Source: Streptomyces sp. TRM70350 (GTDB lineage Bacteria; Actinomycetota; Actinomycetes; Streptomycetales; Streptomycetaceae). From it: a DNA stretch of 64,000 bases. Of this stretch, positions 1 through 8,677 are shown piece after piece. The notes under the pieces were generated by a model. The model searched no databases. It was not told the origin of the DNA and saw nothing but the letters and a program-made list of their open reading frames with translations. How positions within the stretch are numbered: the stretch's first letter is position 1; every line of letters begins with the position of its first letter. Both the position numbers and the translations under genes were made by a program. Location of the stretch: positions 62,001 through 126,000 of the forward strand of contig NZ_JAHUXH010000009.1 in assembly GCF_019219825.1 (NCBI RefSeq). The letters run 5' to 3'.

Positions 1-1
1 C

Positions 2-1270
2 ATCGACGAGGAGGGCGGTGACGTCACGCGCCTGGAGGTGCGGACCGGCTCCTCCTTCCCCGGCAACCACGCCCTCGGCGCGGTGGACGACGTCGAGCTG
101 ACGAGGGAGGTGGCCGCCGAACTGGGCCGCCGCCTCGCCGCGTGCGGGGTGAACCTCAACTGGGCCCCGTCCGCGGACGTGAACTCCAACCCGGGCAACC
201 CCGTCATCGGCGTACGGTCGTTCGGCGCCGACCCGGCCCTGGTCGCCCGGCACACCGCCGCGTACGTCACCGGCCTGCAGTCGGCCGGTGTGGCGGCCTG
301 CACCAAGCACTTCCCCGGCCACGGCGACACCAACGTCGACTCCCACCACGCCCTGCCCCGCATCGACGCGGACCCGACCGTGCTGGGCGAACGGGAACTG
401 GCCCCGTTCCGCGCGGCGATCGCGGCGGGCGCGCGGGCGGTGATGAGCGCCCACATCCTCGTGCCCGCCCTGGACCCGGACCGCCCGGCGACGCTGTCGG
501 GCAGGGTGCTCACGAAACTGCTGCGCGGCGACCTCGGCCACGACGGCCTGATCGTCACCGACGGCATGGAGATGCAGGCCATCGCGGCCACCTACGGCAT
601 CGAACGCGGCAGCGTCCTCGCCGTCGCGGCCGGCGCCGACGCGATCTGCGTGGGCGGCGGCCTCGCCGACGACGAGACGGTACGGCGGCTGCGCGACGCC
701 CTCGTGGCGGCGGTGCGCGCCGGTGAACTCGCCGAGGAGCGGCTGGCGGACGCGGCGGAACGGGTGCGCGGGCTGGCGGCCTGGGCGGCCTCGGCGGCGA
801 AGGCCGCCAGCCAGGGCGGCGCCGACAGTGCGGTGGGCCTGCGGGCGGCCCGGCGGGCGTTGCGGGTGACGGGGGCGGACGGCTTCACCCCGCTCACGGA
901 GGCGCCCTACGTCGCCGCCTTCACCCCCGTCGCGAACATCGCCGTCGGCGACGAGACCCCCTGGGGCGTGACGGCGGAGCTGACCGCCCTGCTCCCCGGC
1001 ACGGAGGCGGGCACGTTCGTGGGGGAGGAGGCGGGCAGTTCTGCGCTGGCGGCGGCGGGGGAGCGCCGCATCGTGGCGGTCGTCCGCGACGAACACCGGC
1101 ACCCGTGGATGGCGACGGCCCTCGACACGCTCCTTCGTGCGCGCCCGGAGACGATCGTGGTCGAGATGGGCGTGCCCCAGGCGGCGCCCCGGGGCGCGCT
1201 GCACATCGCGACGTACGGCGCGGCCCGCGTGTGCGGGCGGGCGGCGGCGGAGGTCATCGCCGGGGTGTGA
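2..1270 (+). CDS. Glycoside hydrolase family 3 beta-N-acetylhexosaminidase (5' end outside window)
   Basis: The reading frame is open from base 2, so the true start lies upstream; 422 residues are visible. The first residues (IDEEGGDVTRL) match the GH3 substrate-binding segment. KHFPGHGDTNVDSHHALP follows, the signature of NagZ/hexosaminidase-type GH3 enzymes. The nucleophile Asp lies in VTDGMEMQAI (codon 560-562). The C-terminal ~140 residues form the second GH3 domain. The predicted role is release of terminal GlcNAc from chito-oligosaccharides or muropeptides. The next aminosugar genes, nagB and a SIS isomerase, agree with this. By recalled synteny it corresponds to dasD, next to the das chitobiose uptake genes, but those genes are not in the window. 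Confidence 0.9.
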   Translation: MDEEGGDVTRLEVRTGSSFPGNHALGAVDDVELTREVAAELGRRLAACGVNLNWAPSADVNSNPGNPVIGVRSFGADPALVARHTAAYVTGLQSAGVAACTKHFPGHGDTNVDSHHALPRIDADPTVLGERELAPFRAAIAAGARAVMSAHILVPALDPDRPATLSGRVLTKLLRGDLGHDGLIVTDGMEMQAIAATYGIERGSVLAVAAGADAICVGGGLADDETVRRLRDALVAAVRAGELAEERLADAAERVRGLAAWAASAAKAASQGGADSAVGLRAARRALRVTGADGFTPLTEAPYVAAFTPVANIAVGDETPWGVTAELTALLPGTEAGTFVGEEAGSSALAAAGERRIVAVVRDEHRHPWMATALDTLLRARPETIVVEMGVPQAAPRGALHIATYGAARVCGRAAAEVIAGV

Positions 1271-1372
1271 GGGCTGCGCGCCGCGGCCCCTCCTTTGGAC
1301 GTCCTCTCCCAGGGAGAGGAGGATCGGAAGGGTGAGACCGCACCGAGGGCTGTGCCCGGAGGTGATGCCGCG

Positions 1373-1930
<558 letters not shown>

Positions 1931-2739
1931 GACGTGCGCGGCGGGGCCGGGCGCGGGTCGGGGCGGCGGCGGGCTTGTTGCGGGGGTGGGGGCTGGTCCG
2001 GGTCCGGGCTGTCCGGGCGGATGCAGGCTGGTCGGGGGGATGGCGGACTGGCCCCGGCGGCGGGCTGGTCCGGGCGGCGGCAGGCTGGTCCGGGGTCATG
2101 GCGGGCTGGTCCGGGTTACGGCGGGCTGGTCCCGGCGGGGGACTGGTCCGGGTCCGGGGACTGGCCCCGGCGGCGGGCTGGTCCGGGCCACGGCGGACTG
2201 GTCCGGGCGACGGCAGACTTGCCTGGCGGCGGGCTGGTCCGGGCCACGGGAGCCTTGGTACCAGCGGCGGGCTCGCCCGCGTCACGACGGACTGGCCCCG
2301 GCGACGGACTGGTCCGGGCGACGGCAGACTTGCCTGGCGGCGGGCTGGTCCGGGCCACGGGAGCCTTGGTGCCAGTGGCGGGCTCGCCCGCGTCACGGCG
2401 GACTGATCCCGACGGTGGCAGCCTGATCCCGGCAGCAGCCCCGTCCGATCACGGTAGCCCCATGCGGTCCCGCCGCCCCGCCCTGTCACGGTAGCCCCAT
2501 GCGGTCCCGCCGCCCCGCCCCTGTCACGGCAGCCCCACGCGGTCCCGCAGCCCCGTCGGGTCACGAGAGCCCCGCCAGCTCACCAGCCCCGTCCTGTCAC
2601 GACAGCCCCGACCGGTCACGGCAGACGCCTCCGGTCGCAACAGGCGGGTCCGGTAAAGGCCAAAGACCGGTCCGGCAACGCAAGACCGGACCGGTCGCCA
2701 CCGGAACCCGTCAGCCCGGCGATCACCACGACGCGTTGG
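1931..2739. repeat. Repeat-filled intergenic spacer: 93-bp direct repeat and ~37-bp tandem array
   Basis: No credible gene is present. The stretch 1960-2410 is built from variants of CGGGCTGGTCCGGGCSACGG. Within it a 93-nt block at 2194-2286 recurs at 2305-2397 (111-nt offset) with about two mismatches. From 2449 to about 2620 a second family begins each unit with TCACGGTAGCCCCA; units start at 2449, 2486, 2524, 2561 and 2597, a period of 36-38 nt, and decay rightwards. Open frames on both strands are by-products of the repeat periodicity and have no plausible start sites. The repeats end just before the 3' end of nagB. Confidence 0.75.
2665..2696 (-). terminator. Inverted repeat downstream of nagB
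   Basis: GACCGGTCCG (2665-2674) pairs perfectly with CGGACCGGTC (2687-2696) across a 12-nt loop. It lies 44 bp past the nagB stop on the minus strand, the expected place for a terminator. There is no U-tract, which is normal in high-GC actinomycetes. Confidence 0.5.
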
Positions 2740-3525
2740 CTAGATCCCCTGCCACTCCGGCTTGTTGGCGTACGTGTGCCGGAAGTAGTCCGCGAGCTTC
2801 AGCTTGGACGCGGCGGCCTCGTCGACAACCACCGTGGCGTGCGGATGCAACTGCAGGGCCGACGCCGGGCACACCGCCGCGACCGGCCCCTCCACCGTCG
2901 CCGCGACCGCGTCCGCCTTCCCCTCGCCGGTCGCCAGCAGCACCAGGTGCCGCGCCTCCAGGATCGTCCCGATGCCCTGCGTGATGACGTGGTGCGGGAC
3001 CTGGTCGATGTCGCCGTCGAAGAACCGCGCGTTGTCGATCCGGGTCTGCTCGGTCAGCGTCTTGATCCGGGTCCGCGAGGCGAGCGAGGAGCACGGCTCG
3101 TTGAACCCGATGTGCCCGTCCGTCCCGATTCCGAGCAACTGCAGATCCACGCCACCGGCCTCGGCCAGCGCCCTGTCATACGTCTCGCACGCACCGGGAA
3201 TGTCCTCGGCCGCGCCGTCCGGCCCCATGAACGCGTCCATCCCGATCCCGAGCGGCTCCAGCACCTCACGCCGCAGCACCGACCGGTACGACTCCGGATG
3301 CTCGGCGGGCAGCCCCACGTATTCGTCGAGCTGCGCTATCCGCGCCCGGGAGGCGTCCACCGCGCCGGACCGCACTTTGGCCGCCAGCGCCTGGTAAATG
3401 GGCAGTGGCGTCGAGCCGGTGGCCACGCCGAGCAGGGCGTCGGGCTTGCGCCTGAGCAGCCGCGCCATGGCCTCGGCGATCAGCTCGCCGCCCGCCTCGG
3501 CGTCGGGAACGATGACAACTTCCAC
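2740..3525 (-). CDS. nagB: Glucosamine-6-phosphate deaminase NagB
   Basis: 261 aa. It converts GlcN-6-P to fructose-6-P and ammonia, the last step of GlcNAc catabolism. The conserved start (M/V)EVVIVPDAEAGG fits the GTG at 3525. An upstream in-frame ATG at 3579 would add 18 non-conserved residues and overlap the operator, so it is not preferred. Visible motifs are LLGVATGSTPLPIYQAL (phosphate loop), QLDEYVGL (catalytic Asp), LLGIGTDGHIGFNEP with the His of the catalytic relay, and VITQGIGTI. The length equals that of bacterial NagB. A DasR-type operator sits just upstream (3581-3596). The gene is divergent from the SIS-domain gene at 3721. Confidence 0.96.
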   Translation of the reverse strand: MEVVIVPDAEAGGELIAEAMARLLRRKPDALLGVATGSTPLPIYQALAAKVRSGAVDASRARIAQLDEYVGLPAEHPESYRSVLRREVLEPLGIGMDAFMGPDGAAEDIPGACETYDRALAEAGGVDLQLLGIGTDGHIGFNEPCSSLASRTRIKTLTEQTRIDNARFFDGDIDQVPHHVITQGIGTILEARHLVLLATGEGKADAVAATVEGPVAAVCPASALQLHPHATVVVDEAAASKLKLADYFRHTYANKPEWQGI

Positions 3526-3580
3526 GCTGGGCCTGCCGATCTGGAGAGGGAACTCGAAGGGCACCCGGAAGGGGCTCATG

Positions 3581-3596
3581 TGGTTTAGACCAATCT
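3581..3596. promoter_or_regulatory. DasR-responsive element (dre) upstream of nagB
   Basis: The top strand reads TGGTTTAGACCAATCT; the complementary strand reads TGGTCTAAACCA in its core, 11 of 12 matches to TGGTCTAGACCA. In Streptomyces DasR, a GntR repressor released by GlcN-6-P, controls nagB through such sites. The position between the divergent nagB and SIS genes means one site could control both. Confidence 0.8.
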
Positions 3597-3720
3597 AACA
3601 GAGACGCATACTCGGCCCCAGGTGAAGACCAGCCCTTGGGGACGCCCTTGCGGAGGCGTGAGCCGGGGCGGGGGAGTGGAATGGTCCTGCGACCCAGGGC
3701 CGAGACGCAGAGGAACCCAC

Positions 3721-4809
3721 ATGACCGCCACGAACCCGTACCCTCACGACCCCCACGCCCCCCACAGCGAGGTCCCCGGCCGGATCATGGCGCGTGAGAT
3801 GGCCGAACAGCCCGCAGTCCTGCGCCGGATCCTGGACCAGGGCGCCCCCGCCATCCGTCAGGTGGCCGAGGACATCGCCGCCCGCACACCCCGCTTCGTC
3901 CTGCTGACCGCCCGCGGCACCTCCGACAACGCCGCTCTCTACGCCAAGTACCTCCTGGAAGTCCGCCTCGGCCTCCCCTGCGGCCTCACCTCCATGTCCA
4001 CCACCACGGCCTACGGCGCCCGCCCCGACCTCACGGACGTCCTCGTCGTCAGCGTCAGCCAGTCCGGCGGCTCCCCGGACCTGGTGGCCTCCACCCGGGC
4101 CGCCCGCGAGGCCGGGGCGATCACCCTCGCCGTGACCAACAACCCGGACTCCGCGCTGGCCGGCGTCTCCGAGTACCACATCGACATCCTGGCCGGACCG
4201 GAGAAGGCGCTCCCCGCGACCAAGACCTACACGGCCTCCCTCCTCGCGCTCTACCTCTTCGTCGAGGGCCTGCGCGGCGGCGACGGCGCCCCGGCCCGGG
4301 TGCTGCCCGACCTCGCCGAACAACTGCTCGCCCGGCACGACGAGGTCCGCACCCTCGCCGCCCGCTACCGCTTCGCCGAGCGCATGGTGATCACCTCACG
4401 CGGCTACGGCTACCCCACGGCCAAGGAGGCCGCACTCAAGCTGATGGAGACCAGCTACATCCCGGCCCTGTCCTACTCCGGCGCCGACCTCCTGCACGGC
4501 CCCCTCGCCATGGTCGACAACGTCTCCCCGGTCATCGCGGTCGTCACCGACGGCAAGGGTGGGGAAGCGCTCCAGCCCGTCCTCGACCGGCTGCGCGACC
4601 GGGGCGCCGACCTGGTCGTCATCGGCCCCCGGAGCCAGGTCGAACGCGCCTCCGCCGGTTTCGTCCTGCCCACCGAGGACGTCGCCGAGGAGGTCCAGCC
4701 CATCCTGGAGATCATCCCGCTCCAACTCCTGGCCTACGAGGTCACCATCGCCCGCGGCCAGGACCCGGACGCACCGCGCGCACTGGCGAAGGTGACGCGG
4801 ACGCGCTGA
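3721..4809 (+). CDS. SIS-domain sugar isomerase/deaminase (GlmS-like, no glutaminase domain)
   Basis: 362 aa with two SIS domains. The first is about residues 40-170, with LTARGTSDNAALYAKY and the Ser-rich VSVSQSGGSPDLVAS phosphate-binding segment. The second is about 200-340, with TSRGYGYPTAKEAALKLMET, as in the isomerase half of GlmS. The N-terminal Cys glutamine amidotransferase domain of GlmS is absent, so the protein resembles AgaS/NagB-II-type ketose/aldosamine isomerases or deaminases. ATG 3721 follows AGAGGAACCC. Its divergent neighbour nagB and the shared dre site suggest a role in GlcNAc/GlcN metabolism. The exact reaction is not decidable from sequence. Confidence 0.88.
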   Translation: MTATNPYPHDPHAPHSEVPGRIMAREMAEQPAVLRRILDQGAPAIRQVAEDIAARTPRFVLLTARGTSDNAALYAKYLLEVRLGLPCGLTSMSTTTAYGARPDLTDVLVVSVSQSGGSPDLVASTRAAREAGAITLAVTNNPDSALAGVSEYHIDILAGPEKALPATKTYTASLLALYLFVEGLRGGDGAPARVLPDLAEQLLARHDEVRTLAARYRFAERMVITSRGYGYPTAKEAALKLMETSYIPALSYSGADLLHGPLAMVDNVSPVIAVVTDGKGGEALQPVLDRLRDRGADLVVIGPRSQVERASAGFVLPTEDVAEEVQPILEIIPLQLLAYEVTIARGQDPDAPRALAKVTRTR

Positions 4810-5005
4810 GAGAACACACCGGCGCGATCATCCAGGGGCATGTCGCAACAGGCGCGCGACGGCGCGAGTCGTCGAGAACTGGAGGCTCTCGCGGAAATTG
4901 CCATGCCCATCTGGCCCCGTACGTGGGCCAGGCGGGTTAGGCTGCGAAGCGCCAACACCACACAGCCTTCAACAAGAAACCGCCCCCAACGCATGGACAT
5001 GGGTA

Positions 5006-5019
5006 GTGGTCTAGTCCAC
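5006..5019. promoter_or_regulatory. dre-like palindrome in non-coding region
   Basis: GTGGTCTAGTCCAC contains TGGTCTAGTCCA, 11 of 12 matches to the DasR core TGGTCTAGACCA. It lies about 200 nt past the SIS gene and more than 300 nt before the kinase start, so its target is unclear; a small RNA in this gap is one possibility. Confidence 0.5.
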
Positions 5020-5033
5020 AATGCGTGGGGACG

Positions 5034-5094
5034 ACGTAAGACGAAGACGTAAAACGAAGACGTAAGACGTAAAAACGTAAGACGTAATACGAAG
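5034..5094. repeat. AT-rich 13-bp tandem array (ACGTAAGACGAAG)
   Basis: ACGTAARACG units begin at 5034, 5047, 5060 and 5075, spaced 13, 13 and 15 nt and joined by GAAG or TAAAA. The block is only about 40% GC in a genome above 70%. It starts 15 nt after the dre-like palindrome. Possible roles are a protein-binding array or a promoter/UP-like element; nothing in the sequence decides. Confidence 0.75.
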
Positions 5095-5102
5095 AGCCTC
5101 CG

Positions 5103-5290
5103 TCTTCCCCGCACAGGAAGGCGGACCGAGGAACCGGTGCTCTCTGCCCTGACTGCCCCGGCTCCTCATCCTTCGGCCGACGGGACCGCACACCCCACGG
5201 CCGATGCTGCTCCGGGCTGCGGTGCCGGGAGGGTTGAGGGTCCCTCCCAGGCGCCGCGGCCCGCGGGTGTTCTCGGCCCCGTCCAGACAC
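5103..5290. ncRNA. Candidate small RNA region (scr5239-like position)
   Basis: S. coelicolor encodes a conserved ~159-nt sRNA, scr5239, in the intergenic region immediately before the orthologous sensor kinase. Here the equivalent gap is long, non-coding and rich in short complementary segments: CTTCC/GGAAG at 5104-5120 and GGGAGGG/CCCTCCC at 5227-5248. The second could act as a terminator hairpin. I cannot align to scr5239, and the strand and ends are not fixed. Confidence 0.35.
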
Positions 5291-5329
5291 CTTTAGGACC
5301 TCCACAAACCCCCGGGTACGCTCACAGAC

Positions 5330-6805
5330 GTGCCCTCCATGAACGAACTGGTCCGCCAGCACACCGCCCTCGACGACTCCGACCTCGAGTGGCTTCATCT
5401 GCTGGTCTCGGAGTGGCAGCTGCTCTCCGACCTCTCCTTCGCCGACCTGGTCCTGTGGGTCCCCACCCGCGACGGCACCCGCTACGTCTCCGTCGCCCAG
5501 ATGCGGCCCAACACCGGCCCCACCTCCTACCAGGACGACATGGTCGGCCACCTCGTCCCGCGCGGCCGCCGCCCGATGCTGGACGCGGCGCTCGACGAGG
5601 GCCGGATCGTACGCGAGGGCGACCCGGAGTGGCGCGAGGAGGTCCCGGTCCGCGTCGAGTCGATTCCGGTACGACGAGAAGGCCGCGTCCTCGGTGTCAT
5701 CGCCCGCAACACCAACCTCCTCACCGTGCGCACCCCGAGCCGCCTGGAGCTGACGTACCTCCAGAGCGCTTCGGACCTGGCGCAGATGATCGCGGCCGGC
5801 GCCTTCCCCTTCGCGAACCAGCAGCTCGACATGGACGCCTCGCCCCGCGTGGGCGACGGCTTGATCCGGCTCGACGCGGACGGCATCGTCCAGTACGCCT
5901 CCCCGAACGCGCTGTCCGCCTACCACCGCATGGGTCTCGCCGCCGACCTCGTCGGCCACCATCTCGGCCGTACGACCGCCGAACTCGCCCCGACCCGGGG
6001 TCCGGTGGACGAGGCGCTGGCCAAGGTGGCGAGCGGCTGGGCGCCGCGCGAGTTCGAGATCGAGGCCAATGACGGGGTCATCCAGTTCCGGGCCATTCCG
6101 CTCAAGCCGAAGGGCACCCGCATCGGTTCCCTCGTCCTGCTGAGGGACGTCACCGAGCTGCGCCGCCGCGAACGGGAGTTGATCACCAAGGACGCCACCA
6201 TCCGGGAGATCCACCACCGGGTGAAGAACAACCTCCAGACGGTGGCCGCCCTGCTGCGTCTCCAGGCCCGGCGCATCGAGTCCGAGCGCGGCCGCGCGGC
6301 TCTCGAAGAGGCAGTACGCCGGGTCGGCTCGATCGCGATCGTGCACGAGACGCTCTCTCAGAACCTGGACGAGCGCGTGGAGTTCGACGAGATCGCCGAC
6401 CGGGTGCTGGCGATGGTCGCCGAGATCTCCCCGGGCAAGGTCACCGGCCGGCGCAGCGGCCGCTTCGGCATCCTGGACGCCGAGGTCGCCACCCCGCTGT
6501 CGATGGTCCTCACCGAGGTGTTGCAGAACGCCCTGGAGCACGGCTTCCGTGAAGGCGACACCGGCACGGTGGAGGTGTCGGCCGTGCGGGGCGGTACGAC
6601 GAAGGAGGCCCGCCTGCTGGTCACGGTCCAGGACGACGGGGTCGGCCTGCCCGAGGGCTTCGACCCGCACACCTCCGGCAACCTCGGCCTGCAGATCGTA
6701 CGGACACTGGTGGAGGGCGAGTTGGGCGGTACGTTCGACATGGTCCCGGCACCGGAGCGCGGCACGCGGGTCATCCTGGACATCCCGGTGCGCGCGCACA
6801 AATGA
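5330..6805 (+). CDS. PdtaS-type sensor histidine kinase (GAF-PAS-HisKA_2)
   Basis: 491 aa, soluble, no membrane segment. Residues 1-150 form the GAF-like N-terminal domain of this family; about 180-275 is a PAS domain. The HisKA_2 dimerisation box EIHHRVKNNLQTVAALLRLQARR supplies the phospho-accepting His. The C-terminal HATPase has EVLQNALEHGF (N box), DDGVGLPEGF and GNLGLQIVRTL. This architecture is that of actinobacterial PdtaS, which phosphorylates ANTAR-type antiterminator regulators. No response regulator is adjacent, so it is an orphan. GTG 5330 and ATG 5339 are both possible starts. It is followed by a strong hairpin. Confidence 0.92.
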   Translation: MPSMNELVRQHTALDDSDLEWLHLLVSEWQLLSDLSFADLVLWVPTRDGTRYVSVAQMRPNTGPTSYQDDMVGHLVPRGRRPMLDAALDEGRIVREGDPEWREEVPVRVESIPVRREGRVLGVIARNTNLLTVRTPSRLELTYLQSASDLAQMIAAGAFPFANQQLDMDASPRVGDGLIRLDADGIVQYASPNALSAYHRMGLAADLVGHHLGRTTAELAPTRGPVDEALAKVASGWAPREFEIEANDGVIQFRAIPLKPKGTRIGSLVLLRDVTELRRRERELITKDATIREIHHRVKNNLQTVAALLRLQARRIESERGRAALEEAVRRVGSIAIVHETLSQNLDERVEFDEIADRVLAMVAEISPGKVTGRRSGRFGILDAEVATPLSMVLTEVLQNALEHGFREGDTGTVEVSAVRGGTTKEARLLVTVQDDGVGLPEGFDPHTSGNLGLQIVRTLVEGELGGTFDMVPAPERGTRVILDIPVRAHK

Positions 6806-6849
6806 CGTACGCGCACCGCAAGGAACCGACGTACGCGCACAGCAAAGAA

Positions 6850-6875
6850 CCCCGGACCGTATGAACGGTCCGGGG
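6850..6875 (+). terminator. Terminator hairpin between sensor kinase and wblE
   Basis: CCCCGGACCGT (6850-6860) and ACGGTCCGGGG (6865-6875) form a perfect 11-bp stem with a 4-nt loop. It sits between the convergent kinase (+) and wblE (-), so it can serve both directions. Confidence 0.85.
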
Positions 6876-6971
6876 CCAGTGCGCATCGGGGTACTGCGCG
6901 CTGCGGCTCGGGGGCGGGAGATGCGTACTCGCTGTACGCGCCGCCAAGCTCAGGCTAGCGGGGTGGGTGTG

Positions 6972-7229
6972 TCAGGCGGAGGCCTGACGGGCCCGGTTGC
7001 GGGCGGCGCGGCGCTTCATGGCGCGGCGCTCGTCCTCGCTGAGACCACCCCAGACGCCGGAGTCCTGGCCGGACTCAAGCGCCCACTGCAGACACTGCTC
7101 AATCACCGGGCAGCGACGGCAGACGGCCTTGGCTTCCTCGATCTGCAGCAGCGCAGGACCGGTGTTGCCGATGGGGAAGAAGAGCTCGGGGTCTTCCTCG
7201 CGGCAAACGGCGTTGTGACGCCAGTCCAT
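6972..7229 (-). CDS. wblE: WhiB-family iron-sulfur regulator WblE (WhiB1-like)
   Basis: 85 aa. The four cluster-binding cysteines are C9, C37, C40 and C46 (CxxC spacing CRRC), followed by the family GVWGG turn (residues 58-62) and a basic C-terminal AT-hook-like tail. WhiB-like proteins carry a redox/NO-sensitive [4Fe-4S] cluster and act with the principal sigma factor. Length and sequence match the WhiB1/WblE branch, which is essential or near-essential in actinobacteria. It is transcribed away from the DAG kinase, with a long 5' region (7230-7551) suggesting complex control. Confidence 0.96.
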   Translation of the reverse strand: MDWRHNAVCREEDPELFFPIGNTGPALLQIEEAKAVCRRCPVIEQCLQWALESGQDSGVWGGLSEDERRAMKRRAARNRARQASA

Positions 7230-7551
7230 GGCTGCTACCTCTCCTTGGTATTACGTGAAGATTTGCTTGTGAATGTGAACGCTTTCACGAATCCCTCAAC
7301 AAGTGAAGGGCCGACCGCCGAGTCTTCCCCGGCGTGGTCCTGTGGTTTGAAGAGGGGTTCCGGTGATCTGTGGAGGCCGGTGTTGCGGGCCGTCCCGATC
7401 GCCATGTAGAGACTCGCAAACCTCGGCGACGGATACAACCCCTTCCGGAAAGTTTTTTTTGATTCCTCGGTGTCGACTAGGTCACAGCCGTACTTCCATG
7501 GGGTGGATCCTGGCCTAAACGTTCGAGTGAAAGGACTTTAGCCCCTTCTGC
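7230..7551. other. Upstream region of wblE
   Basis: This 322-bp gap between the DAG kinase stop and the wblE start shows no gene. It holds an inverted repeat GTGAA-CGCT-TTCAC at 7275-7288, preceded by another GTGAA at 7270-7274, and a T8 run near 7456-7463. These are candidate regulatory elements for wblE. No promoter hexamers can be assigned with certainty. Confidence 0.4.
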
Positions 7552-8520
7552 TCACACAATCACACGCAGTGCACGGCGTACGCCTGTGAACGTCACGCTG
7601 GTACGCAGTCCGAGGTGGTCACCGTCCATCTGAAGGGGCAGCGGGACCTTCGAATGCAAGGTGAACTCACTCAGGTCGTGCAGGGAGAGGGCGTGCTTGC
7701 CACGGGGTCCGCGCTCGGGGGACGAAGTGAGCAACTGGGTGCCATACCGGGCAACCGCGGCCGTCGACATCCGGCTGAGGCCGAACACATCGAGTCCGGT
7801 GTCGAACGACGCCTTGGGCGAGGCGTACATCGGGCGGTTGCCGAGAAACGTCCATGGGGCGGTGTTCGACGCTATGCACAGGAGCAGATCCGTCACCGGG
7901 TCCTCGCCCGCCTGTTCCAGGGTGATCGTGCCCTGCCGACGGCTCGGCTCGCCCAGCAGCTGGCGCAGCACCTGGCGGACGTAGAGCGCGTGCGTCGACT
8001 TCCGGCCGCGCTCGCGCTGCTGCTCGACCCGGCCCACGACGCCGGCGTCGAATCCGAGTCCCGCGTTGAAGGTGAACCAGCGGGACGGCACCGCCTCGTC
8101 CTCAGTGCCCTTCGGGCCTGAGGTCAGACCGAGTCCGACGGTCCGCTCGCTGCCTTCGCGCAGCGCGTCCAGTAGGGCGCCGGTGGCCTCGACGGCGTCG
8201 TTGGGCAGGCCGAGGGCGCGGGCGAAGACATTGGTGGAACCGCCGGGGACCACGGCGAGGCGGGGCAGGTGGCCGGGGGCGGGGCCGTCGTGCAGGAGGC
8301 CGTTGACGACCTCGTTGACCGTGCCGTCGCCGCCGAGGGCGACCACCAGGTCGATGTCGTCGCTGTCCGCGGCCTGCCGGCCCAGGTCGCGCGCGTGCCC
8401 GCGGTACTCGGTGGTGACCGCCTCCAGCTTCATCTCGCTGGCTAGCGCATGAATCAGGACATCGCGCGTACGTGCGCTTGTGGTGGTTGCCGCCGGATTG
8501 ACCACGAGAAGTGCACGCAT
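7552..8520 (-). CDS. Diacylglycerol kinase family lipid kinase
   Basis: 322 aa. It has the DAGK catalytic core: VVNPAA at the N-terminus, ALGGDGTVNEVVNGLL with the GGDGT nucleotide-binding loop (residues 63-67), and VPGGSTNVFARALGLP (92 onward). The C-terminal half has the beta-sandwich typical of YegS/DgkB enzymes (FTFNAGLGFDAGVV). It likely phosphorylates diacylglycerol or a related lipid at the membrane. It is transcribed toward wblE, about 320 bp away. The divergent neighbour at 8678 encodes a small membrane protein. Confidence 0.93.
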   Translation of the reverse strand: MRALLVVNPAATTTSARTRDVLIHALASEMKLEAVTTEYRGHARDLGRQAADSDDIDLVVALGGDGTVNEVVNGLLHDGPAPGHLPRLAVVPGGSTNVFARALGLPNDAVEATGALLDALREGSERTVGLGLTSGPKGTEDEAVPSRWFTFNAGLGFDAGVVGRVEQQRERGRKSTHALYVRQVLRQLLGEPSRRQGTITLEQAGEDPVTDLLLCIASNTAPWTFLGNRPMYASPKASFDTGLDVFGLSRMSTAAVARYGTQLLTSSPERGPRGKHALSLHDLSEFTLHSKVPLPLQMDGDHLGLRTSVTFTGVRRALRVIV

Positions 8521-8677
8521 GACTGGCAGGGTACCTACTGGGTGGTACCGGGCACAGGCCGGACCGGGGGTCGGCGGGAGATCGAGGCGTGAGCCCGGAC
8601 ACGGCGTGCGGATCCGTGCGGAGGGTGTGCCCCGGGGCCTTCGGATGCGCCGGGCACCCGAGGGCTACCCTTCAGGG

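Larger units (their letters stand above)
4810..5329. other. Non-coding stretch between SIS gene and sensor kinase
   Basis: There is no convincing coding sequence in 520 bp. It contains a dre-like palindrome (5006-5019), an AT-rich 13-bp tandem array (5034-5094) and a GC-rich hairpin-forming part (5103-5290), each listed separately. It must also hold the promoter of the PdtaS-like kinase. Confidence 0.7.

Noticed and set aside
2194..2620. Repeat array considered as CRISPR
   Set aside because: Units are contiguous or decaying with no unique spacers of constant length, and no cas gene is near.
3683..3694. GGTC-CTGC-GACC inverted repeat before the SIS gene considered as a dre site
   Set aside because: Arm spacing is 4 nt rather than the 2 nt of dre, and flanks do not match.
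4840..5052. 70-codon frame in the gap after the SIS gene
   Set aside because: No ribosome site, poor codon bias, and it runs into the AT-rich 13-bp array.
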